A DNA stretch of 64,000 bases from CALODP01 sp942492055 (GCA_942492055.1 CALODP010000015.1:558001-622000), one strand, 5' to 3'; shown: positions 19,025-29,007, counted from the first letter of the stretch. The notes: a model not told the origin generated them from the letters alone. Translations and numbers: made by a program.

Positions 19025-20485
19025 TTATTTAATAAGGGTCATTTTTTTTGTGAGGCAATTTGTACCGTCAGATACAGAATATAAGTAAATACCTGAAGCC
19101 ATATTGGAGAAGTCGATATTAACTTTATGAGTTCCTGCTGAAAAACGAGTAGAGTTACATATAGTTGAGACTAATTCACCTGTAATGGAATAGATATTTA
19201 TAGTGACATTAGAACTTTTAAGAATTCCAAATGAAATTGTAGTTGACGGGTTAAAAGGATTAGGGTAATTTTGTTCTAGAGTAAAAGATTCCGGAATTTG
19301 AGTTAAGTTACTTTCAACTGAAGTAATTGTTGGTAATGTTCCGGAATAAGACCATTTATCAATTGCCCAACCGTAATAAGACTGAGAATACATGTTTTTG
19401 TTTTCGTCAAAGCCTAGTTCATATACAGATGTATATCCGGATGCTAAACCATCCCCACCACTACTATATGAGGAATCGCAATTTTCGTAATTCCATTTAG
19501 CAACATTAAGAGTATCTAATATAGCGCCATTGTTTGGGTTTATAGCATAAATATTACCATATGGATATCCTGAACTACCGGCGAAATCTCCGTGAGAAGC
19601 CATAAATAGTATATTATTTTCATCTAGTAATTTTAGATCCCAAGGACCAACGATAAGTGTATCTGTATCAGTTATAATATCATCACTATATGTAAAGTTG
19701 AATCCTTCATTTAATACATAACCATTGGTAGCATCCCCTTCATAACAATAAATCTTTTTTTCGTCCCAATTTGAAACAAAGATTTTTTCTCCGTTTTCTG
19801 AAACGGCTATTCCTCTGGCGGTTCCGTTTACTGGCAAAGTAATAACTTGTAATGGATCAGCTGCTTCACCTGAACTCCATTTTGACTCATTTTCTGGAGC
19901 TTCATAGATCAGAATTTTACTTGCTGTATACTCATCACCTTGAGTTGTTACATAAACTTTACCATTATTATCAACATCAATTGCCCATAGAGAATCGATG
20001 ACAAATGCGTCGTAATTTGTAGGCATTCTTAGAGGGTGTGAGTAAACAGAGTCTTCCATTTGTTCGAAAACCAAAATATTGTGAGCTTCATCGTTATTTG
20101 TTACAAACAAAAGATTTCCTTTAGCTGCAATATCTTTGGCGTCAGTCATAAAGACCTGATCAAACCCTGCCATCCATATTTGTTGCAAATCTCCGACAGC
20201 AGATGTTCCATATCCGTATGATCCTTGTCGACCATTTGTAGAGTCGGCATTTTTGTATCCTACTAAATAGGAAGAGGCATTGGTTACTCTGTTTACTAGA
20301 GCAACAAAATTGTTTTCACCTGTTACTGCAAAAGAAATTACGTTGTAGCCAGTACCATTGTCTGAATCGTCATGTGTCGAATATTGGCAAGTCCATTTAC
20401 CATTAAATTCTTGAGCTGAAAGAGTTAAAGACAGGAACAAAGATAGAAGTATTCCTAAAAAGGAGTAACGGTAGATTTTGTTCAT
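19025..20485 (-). CDS. Secreted beta-propeller-like protein with T9SS sorting domain
   Basis: A 486-residue protein with signal peptide (YSFLGILLSLFLSLTLSAQ). Residues about 25-390 contain repeated short beta units of the NHL/SMP-30-like kind (NLLFVTNNDEAHNILVFEQM, GKVYVTTQGDEYTASKILIY, RGIAVSENGEKIFVSNWDEK), consistent with a propeller. The last 85 residues are the T9SS sorting domain (NYPNPFNPSTTISFGI). No catalytic motif is evident. It stands alone between two terminator-bounded units. A surface or released binding protein is the most I would claim. Confidence 0.8.
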   Translation of the reverse strand: MNKIYRYSFLGILLSLFLSLTLSAQEFNGKWTCQYSTHDDSDNGTGYNVISFAVTGENNFVALVNRVTNASSYLVGYKNADSTNGRQGSYGYGTSAVGDLQQIWMAGFDQVFMTDAKDIAAKGNLLFVTNNDEAHNILVFEQMEDSVYSHPLRMPTNYDAFVIDSLWAIDVDNNGKVYVTTQGDEYTASKILIYEAPENESKWSSGEAADPLQVITLPVNGTARGIAVSENGEKIFVSNWDEKKIYCYEGDATNGYVLNEGFNFTYSDDIITDTDTLIVGPWDLKLLDENNILFMASHGDFAGSSGYPYGNIYAINPNNGAILDTLNVAKWNYENCDSSYSSGGDGLASGYTSVYELGFDENKNMYSQSYYGWAIDKWSYSGTLPTITSVESNLTQIPESFTLEQNYPNPFNPSTTISFGILKSSNVTINIYSITGELVSTICNSTRFSAGTHKVNIDFSNMASGIYLYSVSDGTNCLTKKMTLIK

Positions 20486-20663
20486 AATTAATCCCCTTGT
20501 GATTGTGTTATTATATTAGTTAGGCATGATGTTTTACAAGTTTGTAAAAATTAGCTTGAAAGTCAAGAAATTTAGTAAAGATCGAATAAAAATAATATTA
20601 TATTAGTATCATAGAATGAGTTTAAGAACTTATGAAGTGAAAAATGAAGGAATACTTTACTAA

Positions 20664-22007
20664 ATGAGAATAGTAACTAAAGAAAGTACGAGAAAATATA
20701 TTTTGAAATTGGCTTTACCTGCTATTGCTGGTTTATCCTCGCAAATGATAGTATCCTTGGTTGATACAGCGATGGTTGGTCGTCTAAAAGATGCTGAGTA
20801 CTCTCTTGCCGCCATGGGAATAGGAGTCTTGGCCACATGGGCCTTGATAAGTTTTTTTTCCAGTTTAGCAACCGGAACCCATGTATTAACTGCCCGTTGT
20901 TACGGGGAAAAGAGTTTTGGAAATTGCGGAAAAATATTGAATACTTCCTTGATTATTGCCTTATCCGTAGGACTTATTGTCGGAGTTGTCGGGGTATTAT
21001 TTGCCTACGATATCGCGGATTTTTTCGCGGCAGATACTAAGGTTGGAGAATACGGAGGAGAGTATTTATTTTATCGCTTTATGGGAATCCCTTTGTTCCT
21101 AATCTCCGTTTCTTATAGAGGATTTTATTTCGGGATAGGAAAAACCAAAGTTTTTATGTATTCCGGAATTTTAACGAATTTTCTGAATATAATTTTTAAT
21201 TATGTATTTATTTTCGGAGCTTTTGGGATTAAAGGAATGGGGCTAGCCGGTGCCGGATTAGGATCCTCCTTAGCCACATTTTCCGACGTCCTATTTTATT
21301 TAATCTATTCTTCATCAAAATCCCATAGAGAGAAGTACGGATATTTCCGTGAATTCAAATTATACAAAAATTATGCTGATGAGATTCGAAAGCTTTCTTT
21401 ACCTGTTTCTTTCCAGAACGTATTTATTCTTGTAGCGTTTTTAAGTTTTGTGGCAATCACCGGATTAATTGGGACAAAAGAACAAGCAGCAAGTCAACTT
21501 GTTATTAGCGCCTTGTTTTTATCCATCATGCCATGTTTTGGATTTGGGATAGCAGCTCAAACTCTAGTTGGAAAAAGTATCGGCGAAAAGTGTGAGAAAA
21601 AAGCAAAATATCTCGGTTATGAAACGAGTAAATTAGCAACAATATATACCTCTGTCTTAGGACTATTGTTTGTCTTTGCCCCGAAAGCAATATTAAATAT
21701 TATCACTGATGATGCTTCTTTGATCGAAGCGGCAGTACCAATAATTAAAATTGCCGGATTCGGGCAGATATTTTACGCAATTGGAGTTGTACTTGCAAAC
21801 GGTCTTCAATCTGCCGGATATTCTCTCTATGTTATGTTGGCAGATATATTGGTAAGTTGGGTTTTGTTTCTTCCGCTTTCTTACCTATTCGGAGTTTATC
21901 TCGAGTGGGGAATTAAAGGTGCTTGGGGAGCCTTACCGATTTATGTAGTCTTATACTCGATTGCGATATACATAAAATATTATAAATCCGATTTTGTCAA
22001 GAATTAA
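20664..22007 (+). CDS. MATE-family multidrug/toxin efflux transporter
   Basis: A 447-residue inner-membrane protein with 12 predicted transmembrane segments in two homologous halves. The first half starts ALPAIAGLSSQMIVSLVDTAMVGRL, the classical MATE opening, and the second repeats the pattern at SLPVSFQNVFILVAFLSFVA. It is in the DinF/NorM-like branch that exchanges Na+ or H+ for drugs or metabolites. The specific substrate is not evident. It lies alone after a divergent promoter region; the nearest upstream AGGA is 13 bases before the ATG. Confidence 0.9.
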   Translation: MRIVTKESTRKYILKLALPAIAGLSSQMIVSLVDTAMVGRLKDAEYSLAAMGIGVLATWALISFFSSLATGTHVLTARCYGEKSFGNCGKILNTSLIIALSVGLIVGVVGVLFAYDIADFFAADTKVGEYGGEYLFYRFMGIPLFLISVSYRGFYFGIGKTKVFMYSGILTNFLNIIFNYVFIFGAFGIKGMGLAGAGLGSSLATFSDVLFYLIYSSSKSHREKYGYFREFKLYKNYADEIRKLSLPVSFQNVFILVAFLSFVAITGLIGTKEQAASQLVISALFLSIMPCFGFGIAAQTLVGKSIGEKCEKKAKYLGYETSKLATIYTSVLGLLFVFAPKAILNIITDDASLIEAAVPIIKIAGFGQIFYAIGVVLANGLQSAGYSLYVMLADILVSWVLFLPLSYLFGVYLEWGIKGAWGALPIYVVLYSIAIYIKYYKSDFVKN

Positions 22008-22071
22008 TAATAGTGAATAATATCTAAGCTTTGAGCTTGACAATATCGCTCTGAAAAGATATATTTCGAGC

Positions 22072-22482
22072 ATGATTATGAGAAAAACAAATATCAAATC
22101 TTATTTCCTTATCTTCTCTTGTATAGCACTTACTATTTTTGCCGGGGCGCATATAAATAATTTATCTGTAGCCACGGAAGATGATAATGTTGTTATTTCA
22201 TGGCAGTCCGGAGAAGAGACTAATCTCAAGGAATATGTTGTTGAAAGAAAATCTTCTGAAGTTAGTTTTTCCGAAATCGGGAGAGTAGCTCCGAAGGGTA
22301 GTTATTCTTTTTACAAATATTCTGATGAGAACGCATACAAAATCTCTAGTTCCTTTTACACATATCGTTTGAAAATTGTAGATAATGATAATACTGTTTC
22401 TTATTCTTCCGAAATGAGTGTTATTCATAAACCTAGTGCTGTAAAAAGAACATGGGGTAGCATTAAAGCCTTGTTCCGTTAA
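22072..22482 (+). CDS. Small secreted Fn3-like protein
   Basis: A 136-residue protein with signal peptide (NIKSYFLIFSCIALTIFAGA). The mature part looks like one Fn3-like module (ISWQSGEETNLKEYVVERK ... FYTYRLKIVDNDNTVSYSSE). This resembles the domain that precedes sorting signals in T9SS proteins here, but there is no sorting domain; it ends in a basic tail (KRTWGSIKALFR). Two starts six bases apart are possible. Its function is unknown. It sits between the MATE gene and maf on the same strand. Confidence 0.7.
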   Translation: MIMRKTNIKSYFLIFSCIALTIFAGAHINNLSVATEDDNVVISWQSGEETNLKEYVVERKSSEVSFSEIGRVAPKGSYSFYKYSDENAYKISSSFYTYRLKIVDNDNTVSYSSEMSVIHKPSAVKRTWGSIKALFR

Positions 22483-22526
22483 TCGGAATCCTTCGTTTGT
22501 TTTCCACGTTTATGAAAAGATGATTT

Positions 22527-23105
22527 ATGATAAAGTCAAAGTACCCTATTATTCTTGCGTCAAAATCCCCTAGAAGAAAAAAACTTCTCCGTCAAATCGG
22601 ACTCGAATTTAAAACGATGACAGCTGATGTTAATGAGGAGTTTATTGATGGTGAAAATCCTGTAGATACTGTTAAGAGGTTGGCGGTAGAAAAATTAAAA
22701 GCCGCTGAAGTAATCGAAAAATCGGGAATAATTATTTCTGCGGATACTATTGTAGTGCTCAATGGAATAATAATTGGAAAACCAAGAGATGAAAATGATG
22801 CTGAACGAATCCTTTCGGCACTAAGTGGTAATACACACCAAGTATATACTGGCTTTGCTATTAAAAATATTGAAAAAAACAGCTTGGTAGTTGATTACGA
22901 GCAAACAGATGTTACATTTAGAAGCCTTGCGCCGGAGGAAATAAGTGAGTACATTTCTTCGGGAAGTCCAATGGATAAAGCCGGGGCATATGGTATTCAG
23001 GATGATTACGGAGCGGTTTTTGTTAGTAAAATTGAGGGATGTTATTATAATGTTGTGGGATTACCTTTGGCAAAATTGTATTCTCAGTTAAAAAGGATTG
23101 CGTAA
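22527..23105 (+). CDS. maf: Maf-family nucleotide pyrophosphatase
   Basis: A 192-residue cytoplasmic enzyme of the Maf/YhdE/YceF family, which hydrolyses dTTP, UTP or modified nucleoside triphosphates and is linked to division arrest. Hallmarks are the N-terminal LASKSPRRKKLLRQIG, the catalytic ADTIVVLNGIIIGKPRDEND, and GAYGIQDDYGAVFVSKIEG. Its stop codon is followed at once by the TTG start of the flippase-like gene, so the two are translationally coupled. Length is normal for the family. Confidence 0.93.
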   Translation: MIKSKYPIILASKSPRRKKLLRQIGLEFKTMTADVNEEFIDGENPVDTVKRLAVEKLKAAEVIEKSGIIISADTIVVLNGIIIGKPRDENDAERILSALSGNTHQVYTGFAIKNIEKNSLVVDYEQTDVTFRSLAPEEISEYISSGSPMDKAGAYGIQDDYGAVFVSKIEGCYYNVVGLPLAKLYSQLKRIA

Positions 23106-24053
23106 TTGCTTGAAAAAGTAAAAAAGAATATTTTTCTTTCTCTGGCTTTAGCGGCTATAATATATCTTGGCTTTTCTCTTTATGCTGATTACACTTCTGT
23201 TGTTTCTTCTTTTAAGAGTTTCAACTGGGTATTTTTCCCAATCGTGTTATTTCTTGCTTACCTCAATTACGTTTGCCGATTTTTAAAATGGGATTATTAT
23301 TTACGTATTCTAAATGTAAATATTAGCAAGCGGAATTCTTTTGACATATTTATGTCCGGATTGATAATGGGGGTTACTCCCGGAAAAGTAGGGGAAGTTC
23401 TCAAATCTTTCATGGTGAAGCAGATCGATGGAACTCCTGTTCATAAGACTGCGCCAATAGTTTTGGCTGAACGAATAACTGATTTTCTCTCATTGATATT
23501 TATAGCAATTATCGGAGCGATTGTTTACGGTTATGGAATAATTATCGTAATTATTATACTTGTGTTGCTTGTCTTTCTTATTTTCGCTTTGACAAACAGA
23601 AAAATTACAGAATCTATTTTACTATTCCTTTCAAAATTTTCCTTTCTCAAAAAACACATCGAAAAAATTAAAGGTGCATACGATAGCTCATATATTTTAT
23701 TAAGTGGGGAACCATTAATGAAGATGTTCGTGTTAAGTCTTATATCATGGTTCTTTGAGTGTATGGCCTTTTACGTAATTCTAAAAGTCTTTCAATTGGA
23801 TGCTGAACCTCTATGGAGCGCTTTTATATACTCCTTTTCTATGATTGTCGGATCAGTAACAATGCTTCCGGCCGGTTTGGGAGTAACAGATGGTTCATTA
23901 ACATTTTTGCTTACATCGGCAAATATTCCTATTGAAATAGCTGTGGCCGCTACATTTATTATTCGCATGGCTACTCTCTGGTTTTCTATTCTGGTAGGAG
24001 TAATAAGTGTTGTTATATACCAAAGAAGAATGGGTAAAATAATAACAACATAA
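23106..24053 (+). CDS. Flippase-like / lysylphosphatidylglycerol synthase TM domain protein
   Basis: A 315-residue integral membrane protein of the UPF0104/AglD2 family, with about eight hydrophobic segments. The family blocks MGVTPGKVGEVLKSFMVKQ and SMIVGSVTMLPAGLGVTDG are clear. Only the membrane part is present, without the aminoacyl-transferase domain of MprF. Members flip or transport lipid-linked sugars or modify lipids; which applies here is unknown. The start is TTG directly after the maf stop, with AAAGGA inside maf as the ribosome binding site. Confidence 0.85.
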   Translation: MLEKVKKNIFLSLALAAIIYLGFSLYADYTSVVSSFKSFNWVFFPIVLFLAYLNYVCRFLKWDYYLRILNVNISKRNSFDIFMSGLIMGVTPGKVGEVLKSFMVKQIDGTPVHKTAPIVLAERITDFLSLIFIAIIGAIVYGYGIIIVIIILVLLVFLIFALTNRKITESILLFLSKFSFLKKHIEKIKGAYDSSYILLSGEPLMKMFVLSLISWFFECMAFYVILKVFQLDAEPLWSAFIYSFSMIVGSVTMLPAGLGVTDGSLTFLLTSANIPIEIAVAATFIIRMATLWFSILVGVISVVIYQRRMGKIITT

Positions 24054-24070
24054 CAAGCAGAGAGGGGATT

Positions 24071-25324
24071 ATGTCAGCTTTCAAGAAAGTGATTGTCCCA
24101 AAGAACGGAGAGAAAATCCGGTTACACAAAACTGAACTGATCATTCCTGACTTTCCAATCATTCCATTTATCGAAGGGGATGGTATTGGCGGAGATATTT
24201 GGAAAGCTTCCCGAAAGGTTTTTGACGCCGCTGTTGAAAAAGTATTCAAAGGAAAAAAGAAAATTGCCTGGATGGAAATATATGCCGGGGAGAAAGCTAT
24301 TGATGTCTATGGAAAAAATCAGTGGTTGCCGGATGAAACAATCCAAGTGATTAAAGAATATTTTGTGGCAATTAAAGGTCCACTTACAACTCCGGTTGGG
24401 GGGGGGATAAGAAGCTTGAATGTTTCATTAAGGCAGTTTTTGGACCTCTTCGCTTGTGTCAGACCTGTCAGATTTATTTCGGGAACTCCAAGCTCATTAA
24501 AAAGACCTCAGGATTTGGATGTTGTTATTTTTAGAGAAAACACGGAAGATGTATACGCCGGAATCGAGTTCAAAGCCAAAACAAAGGAGGCAAAGAGATT
24601 AATTGAATTGCTAAATAATGAGTTTGGTAAATCAATACGATTAGACTCAGGTATTGGGATTAAACCTATGTCCAAATTCGGAACGGAACGGCTTGTGAAA
24701 AAAGCGATTGAATATGCCATTAAAGAAAATCGGAAAAGCGTAACGCTTGTGCACAAAGGAAATATTATGAAATTCACTGAAGGGGCCTTTGCCGATTGGG
24801 GCTATAAAACAGCTGAAAAATACTTCCAGAATGAGACAATTAGTGAAAAAGAAGTTTACGAAACTTACGGCGGAAACATTCCCGAAGGAAAAATTGTTAT
24901 CAAAGATAGAATTGCAGACAGTATGTTTCAACAGGTCATCCTTCGTCCGGGTGAATATGATGTGATAGCTGCACCAAACCTAAACGGAGATTATCTGTCA
25001 GATGCGTGTGCAGCTCAAGTTGGTGGTTTGGGAATGGCTCCGGGAGCAAATATCGGTTACCATATTGCACTATTTGAAGCGACTCATGGAACCGCTCCGA
25101 AGTATGCCGGATTAGATAAAGTAAATCCATCGTCACTAATTCTTTCCGGTGTGATGATGTTTCGTTATATTGGTTGGAACAAAGTAGCTGATAAGGTTGA
25201 ACAAGCTATTAGGAGAACAATTAAATCCAAACTGGTTACATACGATTTAGCGCGGCAATTGGCTAATGCGAAAGAACTGAAATGTTCCGAATTTTCTGAG
25301 GAAATTATAAATAATATAACATAA
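24071..25324 (+). CDS. icd: NADP-dependent isocitrate dehydrogenase
   Basis: It converts isocitrate to 2-oxoglutarate and CO2 in the TCA cycle. The 417-residue length and blocks match the E. coli Icd type: TPVGGGIRSLNVSLRQ (substrate loop, with the serine that is phosphorylated in enterics), FRENTEDVYAGIEF, NLNGDYLSDACAAQVGG (metal aspartates) and ATHGTAPKYAGL. The Lys-Tyr in APKYAG marks NADP+ rather than NAD+ preference. A GAGGGG site precedes the ATG. No kinase/phosphatase gene (aceK) is nearby, so phosphorylation control is not implied. Confidence 0.95.
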   Translation: MSAFKKVIVPKNGEKIRLHKTELIIPDFPIIPFIEGDGIGGDIWKASRKVFDAAVEKVFKGKKKIAWMEIYAGEKAIDVYGKNQWLPDETIQVIKEYFVAIKGPLTTPVGGGIRSLNVSLRQFLDLFACVRPVRFISGTPSSLKRPQDLDVVIFRENTEDVYAGIEFKAKTKEAKRLIELLNNEFGKSIRLDSGIGIKPMSKFGTERLVKKAIEYAIKENRKSVTLVHKGNIMKFTEGAFADWGYKTAEKYFQNETISEKEVYETYGGNIPEGKIVIKDRIADSMFQQVILRPGEYDVIAAPNLNGDYLSDACAAQVGGLGMAPGANIGYHIALFEATHGTAPKYAGLDKVNPSSLILSGVMMFRYIGWNKVADKVEQAIRRTIKSKLVTYDLARQLANAKELKCSEFSEEIINNIT

Positions 25325-25412
25325 TCCGATTTTAGGTGTTGTATTATCTTGATTTTAGTTTCACCTGTTATTATTTTTATAAAGTTTTAATCAATTCAAA
25401 GAGGAGGTTGTC

Positions 25413-25850
25413 ATGGCAAATGATAATGGAGTAGGAAAAGGTTTATTGGTCGGTTTTTTAACCGGTTCAGTTGTAGGAGCTGTAGTTGCATTATTGTACG
25501 CTCCGAAATCAGGTAAAGAGTTGAGAAGTGATATAAGAGAGAAATCGGAAGATTTTCTTAACGATTCCGAAGAGTATCTTGAACAAGCCAAGGTTAGAGC
25601 TAATCAGATAATTAATGACGGAAAGAAAAAATCTGAAATGCTTGTTGCCGACGCAAAAGAAAAAGTTGACGCTTTGTTGGACGAAGCTGAAAAAATATTG
25701 GATAACGCAAAAGTTAAAACCGGTGATTATATTGCTTCCGGAAAAGGAAAAATTGAGAAAGAGAGTGATAAGATTAAATCAGCGATTAAGGCTGGAATTG
25801 ATACTTATAAAGACGAAAAAGTATCAGATGAGGAAGCGGAAAAGGCTTAG
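25413..25850 (+). CDS. YtxH-domain protein
   Basis: A 145-residue protein. The N-terminus has a glycine-rich hydrophobic segment ending in LLYAPKSGKELRSDI, the YtxH (DUF4398-like gas-vesicle/stress) signature, and the rest is a long charged helix (AKEKVDALLDEAEKILDNAK). It probably anchors in the cytoplasmic membrane with a coiled-coil extension. Family members are often stress-induced and lie beside DUF948 genes, as here. Strong GAGGAGG site. Confidence 0.85.
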   Translation: MANDNGVGKGLLVGFLTGSVVGAVVALLYAPKSGKELRSDIREKSEDFLNDSEEYLEQAKVRANQIINDGKKKSEMLVADAKEKVDALLDEAEKILDNAKVKTGDYIASGKGKIEKESDKIKSAIKAGIDTYKDEKVSDEEAEKA

Positions 25851-25882
25851 TGAAAAACTCAAAATATAAGTGAAAATAAAAT

Positions 25883-26263
25883 ATGACTGTAATTGATGTA
25901 CTATTAATAATTCTTCTTATAATTGCTTCAGCGTTGGGGATTTACGTGTTTATTGTGTTGAGAAACGTAAATTCCGCAGTCACCACTATGCAGGAAGATA
26001 TGAGCCAAATTGTTCAAAAGGCACTTCCTGTGCTTGATAACCTCAAAGAAGTGTCTGAACACGCTATTAACATTTCCGCCAAAACCGACAAACAACTTAC
26101 CGATTTAAGTAATCAAATTGATAATATAAAGACCAGAGTTGCGAAATACTCTGGTTTTGGCGAAGCTGTATCTCAGGAGAATCATATATTTAGTTTTGTT
26201 AAAAATTTAAAAGCATTTGGGAGGGGTATATCAAAGTTTTTTGCAGAAATTAGAAACAAATAA
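25883..26263 (+). CDS. DUF948-like membrane protein
   Basis: A 126-residue protein with an N-terminal transmembrane helix (VLLIILLIIASALGIYVFIV) followed by a coiled-coil segment (LDNLKEVSEHAINISAKTDK). This is the layout of DUF948 proteins, which commonly pair with YtxH proteins. It starts 32 bases after the YtxH gene, in line with an operon. Molecular function is unknown. Confidence 0.75.
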   Translation: MTVIDVLLIILLIIASALGIYVFIVLRNVNSAVTTMQEDMSQIVQKALPVLDNLKEVSEHAINISAKTDKQLTDLSNQIDNIKTRVAKYSGFGEAVSQENHIFSFVKNLKAFGRGISKFFAEIRNK

Positions 26264-26299
26264 TTACTAAACCAGGTAATATCAAAGGAGAGTAAAAAA

Positions 26300-28381
26300 T
26301 TGAAAGAGTATAATCCAGAGTCCATAAGGAATTTAGTTTTCATTGGCCATAGTGGTAGTGGAAAAACCTCCTTATCCGAAGTGATATTATTTAAGTCAGG
26401 TGAGATTAATCGAATAGGTAATGTTGACGAAGGAAACACAACATCCGATTATAACGCAAACGAAATAGAAAGAAAGATATCTATTGCGGCTACACCGCTT
26501 CATCTAGATTGGAAAAACACAAAAATTAATATACTTGATACACCGGGGTATTCCGATTTTATCGGGCAAGTAGCCGCGAGTGTTCATGTTGCAGATACTG
26601 CTGTTGTGGTTGTAAAAAGTGCGGAAGGTGTGGAAGTTGGTACTGAAGCTACATGGGATTATGTGAAGAAAAGCAATGTTCCGGGAGCTGTTATCGTTAA
26701 CAAGATTGACAATGAGCATTCCAAATTCAACGATACCGTTGAGATGATTAAGGACAGATTGAGTTCAGATGCTACCGTAATTGCTTATCCGAAAGGAGAA
26801 GGAGTCAACTGTAATACTGTAATCGATTTAATAAAAATGAAAGAGATTACTTACGGTGATCCGACTTCAAAAGAAGCTAAAGAAGCGGATGTAACTGATC
26901 CTGATGCTGAAGCATTGAGAGAAGAATTAATTGAAAAAATAGCCGAATCAGATGAAGCTTTAATGGAAAAATTCTTCGAAGAAGGAACCCTTTCTGAAGA
27001 AGATATTCAAAAAGGCTTGAAGGAGGCGATTATTAATGGCTCTATTGTTCCTGTTTTTGCTATGTCTGCAAGTAACGGTGTTGGAATTAATAACTTCTTG
27101 GATTTTGTTGCAAATTATTTCCCTGCTCCTAGTGAAAGACCAAAGATGAAAGCAATAATGAAAGGAACTGACGAGGAAGTCGAAGTAGCGGTTGATCCGA
27201 ATGGCGAACCTGCTCTTCTGGTATTCAAATCTTTGTCTGAAGCTCATGTCGGGGAGATGTCAATCTTTAAAGTATATTCCGGATCCGTATCAGCTGGAAT
27301 GGATCTTGTCAACACCAGTCGTGATAAGTCGGAAAGAATGGGACAGATATATGTATTAAATGGCAAGAACAGAAAAGAAGTTGAAAAGCTGTCTGCCGGC
27401 GATATTGGTGCGGTTGTAAAATTAAAAGATACTCACACTGGAAATACTCTTGTTTCTAAGAACTACTCCGTTGAATTAGATAAAATTAATTTCCCTAAAG
27501 CTGTCATACGTGGCGCGGTTAAGCCAAAAGCCAAAGGGGATGAAGATAAAATATCTTCCGGATTACACACGGCTCACGAGGAAGATCCGACTCTTACAAC
27601 TCATTTTGATCCTGAACTCGGTCAGACTATTATTTCCGGACAAGGGGAAACTCAGCTTTCTTTGGCTGTAAAGATGTTGAAAGACAGATACAAAGTTGAG
27701 GTCGATCTTATTGAGCCAAGAATTCCTTACCGTGAGACGATCAAAGGTATGTGTGAAGATTCCGAGTACAAACACAAGAAACAATCAGGTGGTAGGGGAC
27801 AGTATGGTCATGTACACTTAAAATTGGAGCCACAACCACGTGGAGCAGGTTTTGAGTTTGTTAACGCTATCGTTGGTGGTGTTGTTCCTGGAAGATTTAT
27901 CCCAGCTGTTGAAAAAGGTCTGAATGAGATCTTGGTAAATGGAATTTTGACCGGAAGTAAGGTGATAGATGTTAAGGTTACTCTTTTTGACGGTACCTTC
28001 CATAATGTGGATTCCGATGAAGTCTCTTTCAAAATTGCTGCTTCACAGGCTTTCAAAAAGGGTTTTATGCAAGCAAAACCTGTTTTGTTAGAGCCAATAT
28101 ATAATATTACCGTAAAAGTACCCGAAGAATGTATGGGAGATGTAATGGGTGATATCTCCGGGCGAAGAGGAAAGATTCAGGGGATGGATGCTGAAGGTCC
28201 TTTCCAAATTATCAAAGCAAAAATACCTTTGGCTGAATTGTATAAGTATTCCACTCAGCTGCGAAGTTTAACTTCCGGTAGAGGTGTTCACTCCAGAGAG
28301 TTTTCTCACTATGAGGAAGTTCCGAAGGATGTTGAAGCCAAGGTAATTGAAGAATACCAGAAATCAAAAGAAGAAGAATAA
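26300..28381 (+). CDS. EF-G-like translation GTPase (EF-G2 type)
   Basis: A 693-residue GTPase with all five EF-G domains. G1 is GHSGSGKTS, G3 is DTPGYSDF, and G4 is NKID. Domain II (LLVFKSLSEAHVGEMSIFKV), domain IV (KQSGGRGQYGHVHLKLEP) and domain V (MGDVMGDISGRRGKIQGM) follow. The G1 serine-rich form and poorly conserved switch I mark it as the EF-G2/EF-G-like paralogue and not the canonical translocase, which usually sits beside rpsL-rpsG. Paralogues of this kind act in ribosome recycling or stress in some bacteria; the role here is inference. Start is TTG with AAAGGAGAG upstream, and a strong terminator follows. Confidence 0.9.
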   Translation: MKEYNPESIRNLVFIGHSGSGKTSLSEVILFKSGEINRIGNVDEGNTTSDYNANEIERKISIAATPLHLDWKNTKINILDTPGYSDFIGQVAASVHVADTAVVVVKSAEGVEVGTEATWDYVKKSNVPGAVIVNKIDNEHSKFNDTVEMIKDRLSSDATVIAYPKGEGVNCNTVIDLIKMKEITYGDPTSKEAKEADVTDPDAEALREELIEKIAESDEALMEKFFEEGTLSEEDIQKGLKEAIINGSIVPVFAMSASNGVGINNFLDFVANYFPAPSERPKMKAIMKGTDEEVEVAVDPNGEPALLVFKSLSEAHVGEMSIFKVYSGSVSAGMDLVNTSRDKSERMGQIYVLNGKNRKEVEKLSAGDIGAVVKLKDTHTGNTLVSKNYSVELDKINFPKAVIRGAVKPKAKGDEDKISSGLHTAHEEDPTLTTHFDPELGQTIISGQGETQLSLAVKMLKDRYKVEVDLIEPRIPYRETIKGMCEDSEYKHKKQSGGRGQYGHVHLKLEPQPRGAGFEFVNAIVGGVVPGRFIPAVEKGLNEILVNGILTGSKVIDVKVTLFDGTFHNVDSDEVSFKIAASQAFKKGFMQAKPVLLEPIYNITVKVPEECMGDVMGDISGRRGKIQGMDAEGPFQIIKAKIPLAELYKYSTQLRSLTSGRGVHSREFSHYEEVPKDVEAKVIEEYQKSKEEE

Positions 28382-28399
28382 TTGAAATAAACCCAGTTG

Positions 28400-28428
28400 A
28401 GGCGGGAGCAATAGCTTCCGCCTTTTTT
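28400..28428 (+). terminator. Rho-independent terminator after EF-G2 gene
   Basis: AGGCGGGAGC pairs with GCTTCCGCCT (one wobble) over AATA, followed by six T. Confidence 0.92.
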
Positions 28429-28444
28429 ATGTGAGGACATTATT

Positions 28445-28945
28445 ATGGAAAAAATGTGGTCACCATGGAGATCGAATTATATCGAATCGTTTAAGACCAA
28501 AGAGGAAGATGAAAAATGTATTTTTTGTGGAAACAAAAAGGTGGATCTTGAAGATAACAATTCTCTGGTAGTTTACGAGGGGCAAAAAGTTTTTATTACA
28601 ATGAATTTATATCCCTATAATAACGGACATTTGCTAATAATTCCCAAAAGACATCTTTCGGATATTACAGCTCTTACGGCAGAGGAGAACATCGAGATAA
28701 TGAATCTGCTACAACTATCGGCAAAAGCTATCACCGAAGTTATGAAACCTCACGGCTTTAATATAGGGGCTAATGTAGGTAAAGCAGCCGGAGCAGGAAT
28801 CGATCAACATCTTCATTTTCACATTGTTCCTCGCTGGAATGGAGATACGAATTTTATGCCTACTTTGGGAGAAGTTAAGGTAATTTCTCAAGATCTTTTG
28901 GTGACGAAGAAAAATTTAATAGAAGCTTTTGAAAAGCTAATTTGA
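28445..28945 (+). CDS. HIT-family nucleotide hydrolase/transferase
   Basis: A 166-residue protein of the Ap4A-phosphorylase-like HIT branch. The histidine triad is QHLHFHIVPRW (His-122, 124 and 126). An N-terminal CIFC pair (Cys-25/28) with His-70 in PKRHL suits the zinc-binding HIT/GalT-like subgroup. Members hydrolyse or phosphorolyse dinucleoside polyphosphates and AMP-linked compounds. It is a single gene preceded by the EF-G2 terminator, with GAGGACAT before the ATG. Confidence 0.9.
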   Translation: MEKMWSPWRSNYIESFKTKEEDEKCIFCGNKKVDLEDNNSLVVYEGQKVFITMNLYPYNNGHLLIIPKRHLSDITALTAEENIEIMNLLQLSAKAITEVMKPHGFNIGANVGKAAGAGIDQHLHFHIVPRWNGDTNFMPTLGEVKVISQDLLVTKKNLIEAFEKLI

Positions 28946-29007
28946 ATTCGATAATTGTTTTCATTTAATTTGCAAGTCAAGTTAATATGATATAGAAGGA
29001 TGAATTA

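Noticed and set aside
26300..28381. Tetracycline-resistance ribosomal protection protein
   Set aside because: Length, domain IV and the context fit an EF-G2 paralogue; the characteristic TetM/TetO domain IV loops are not apparent.
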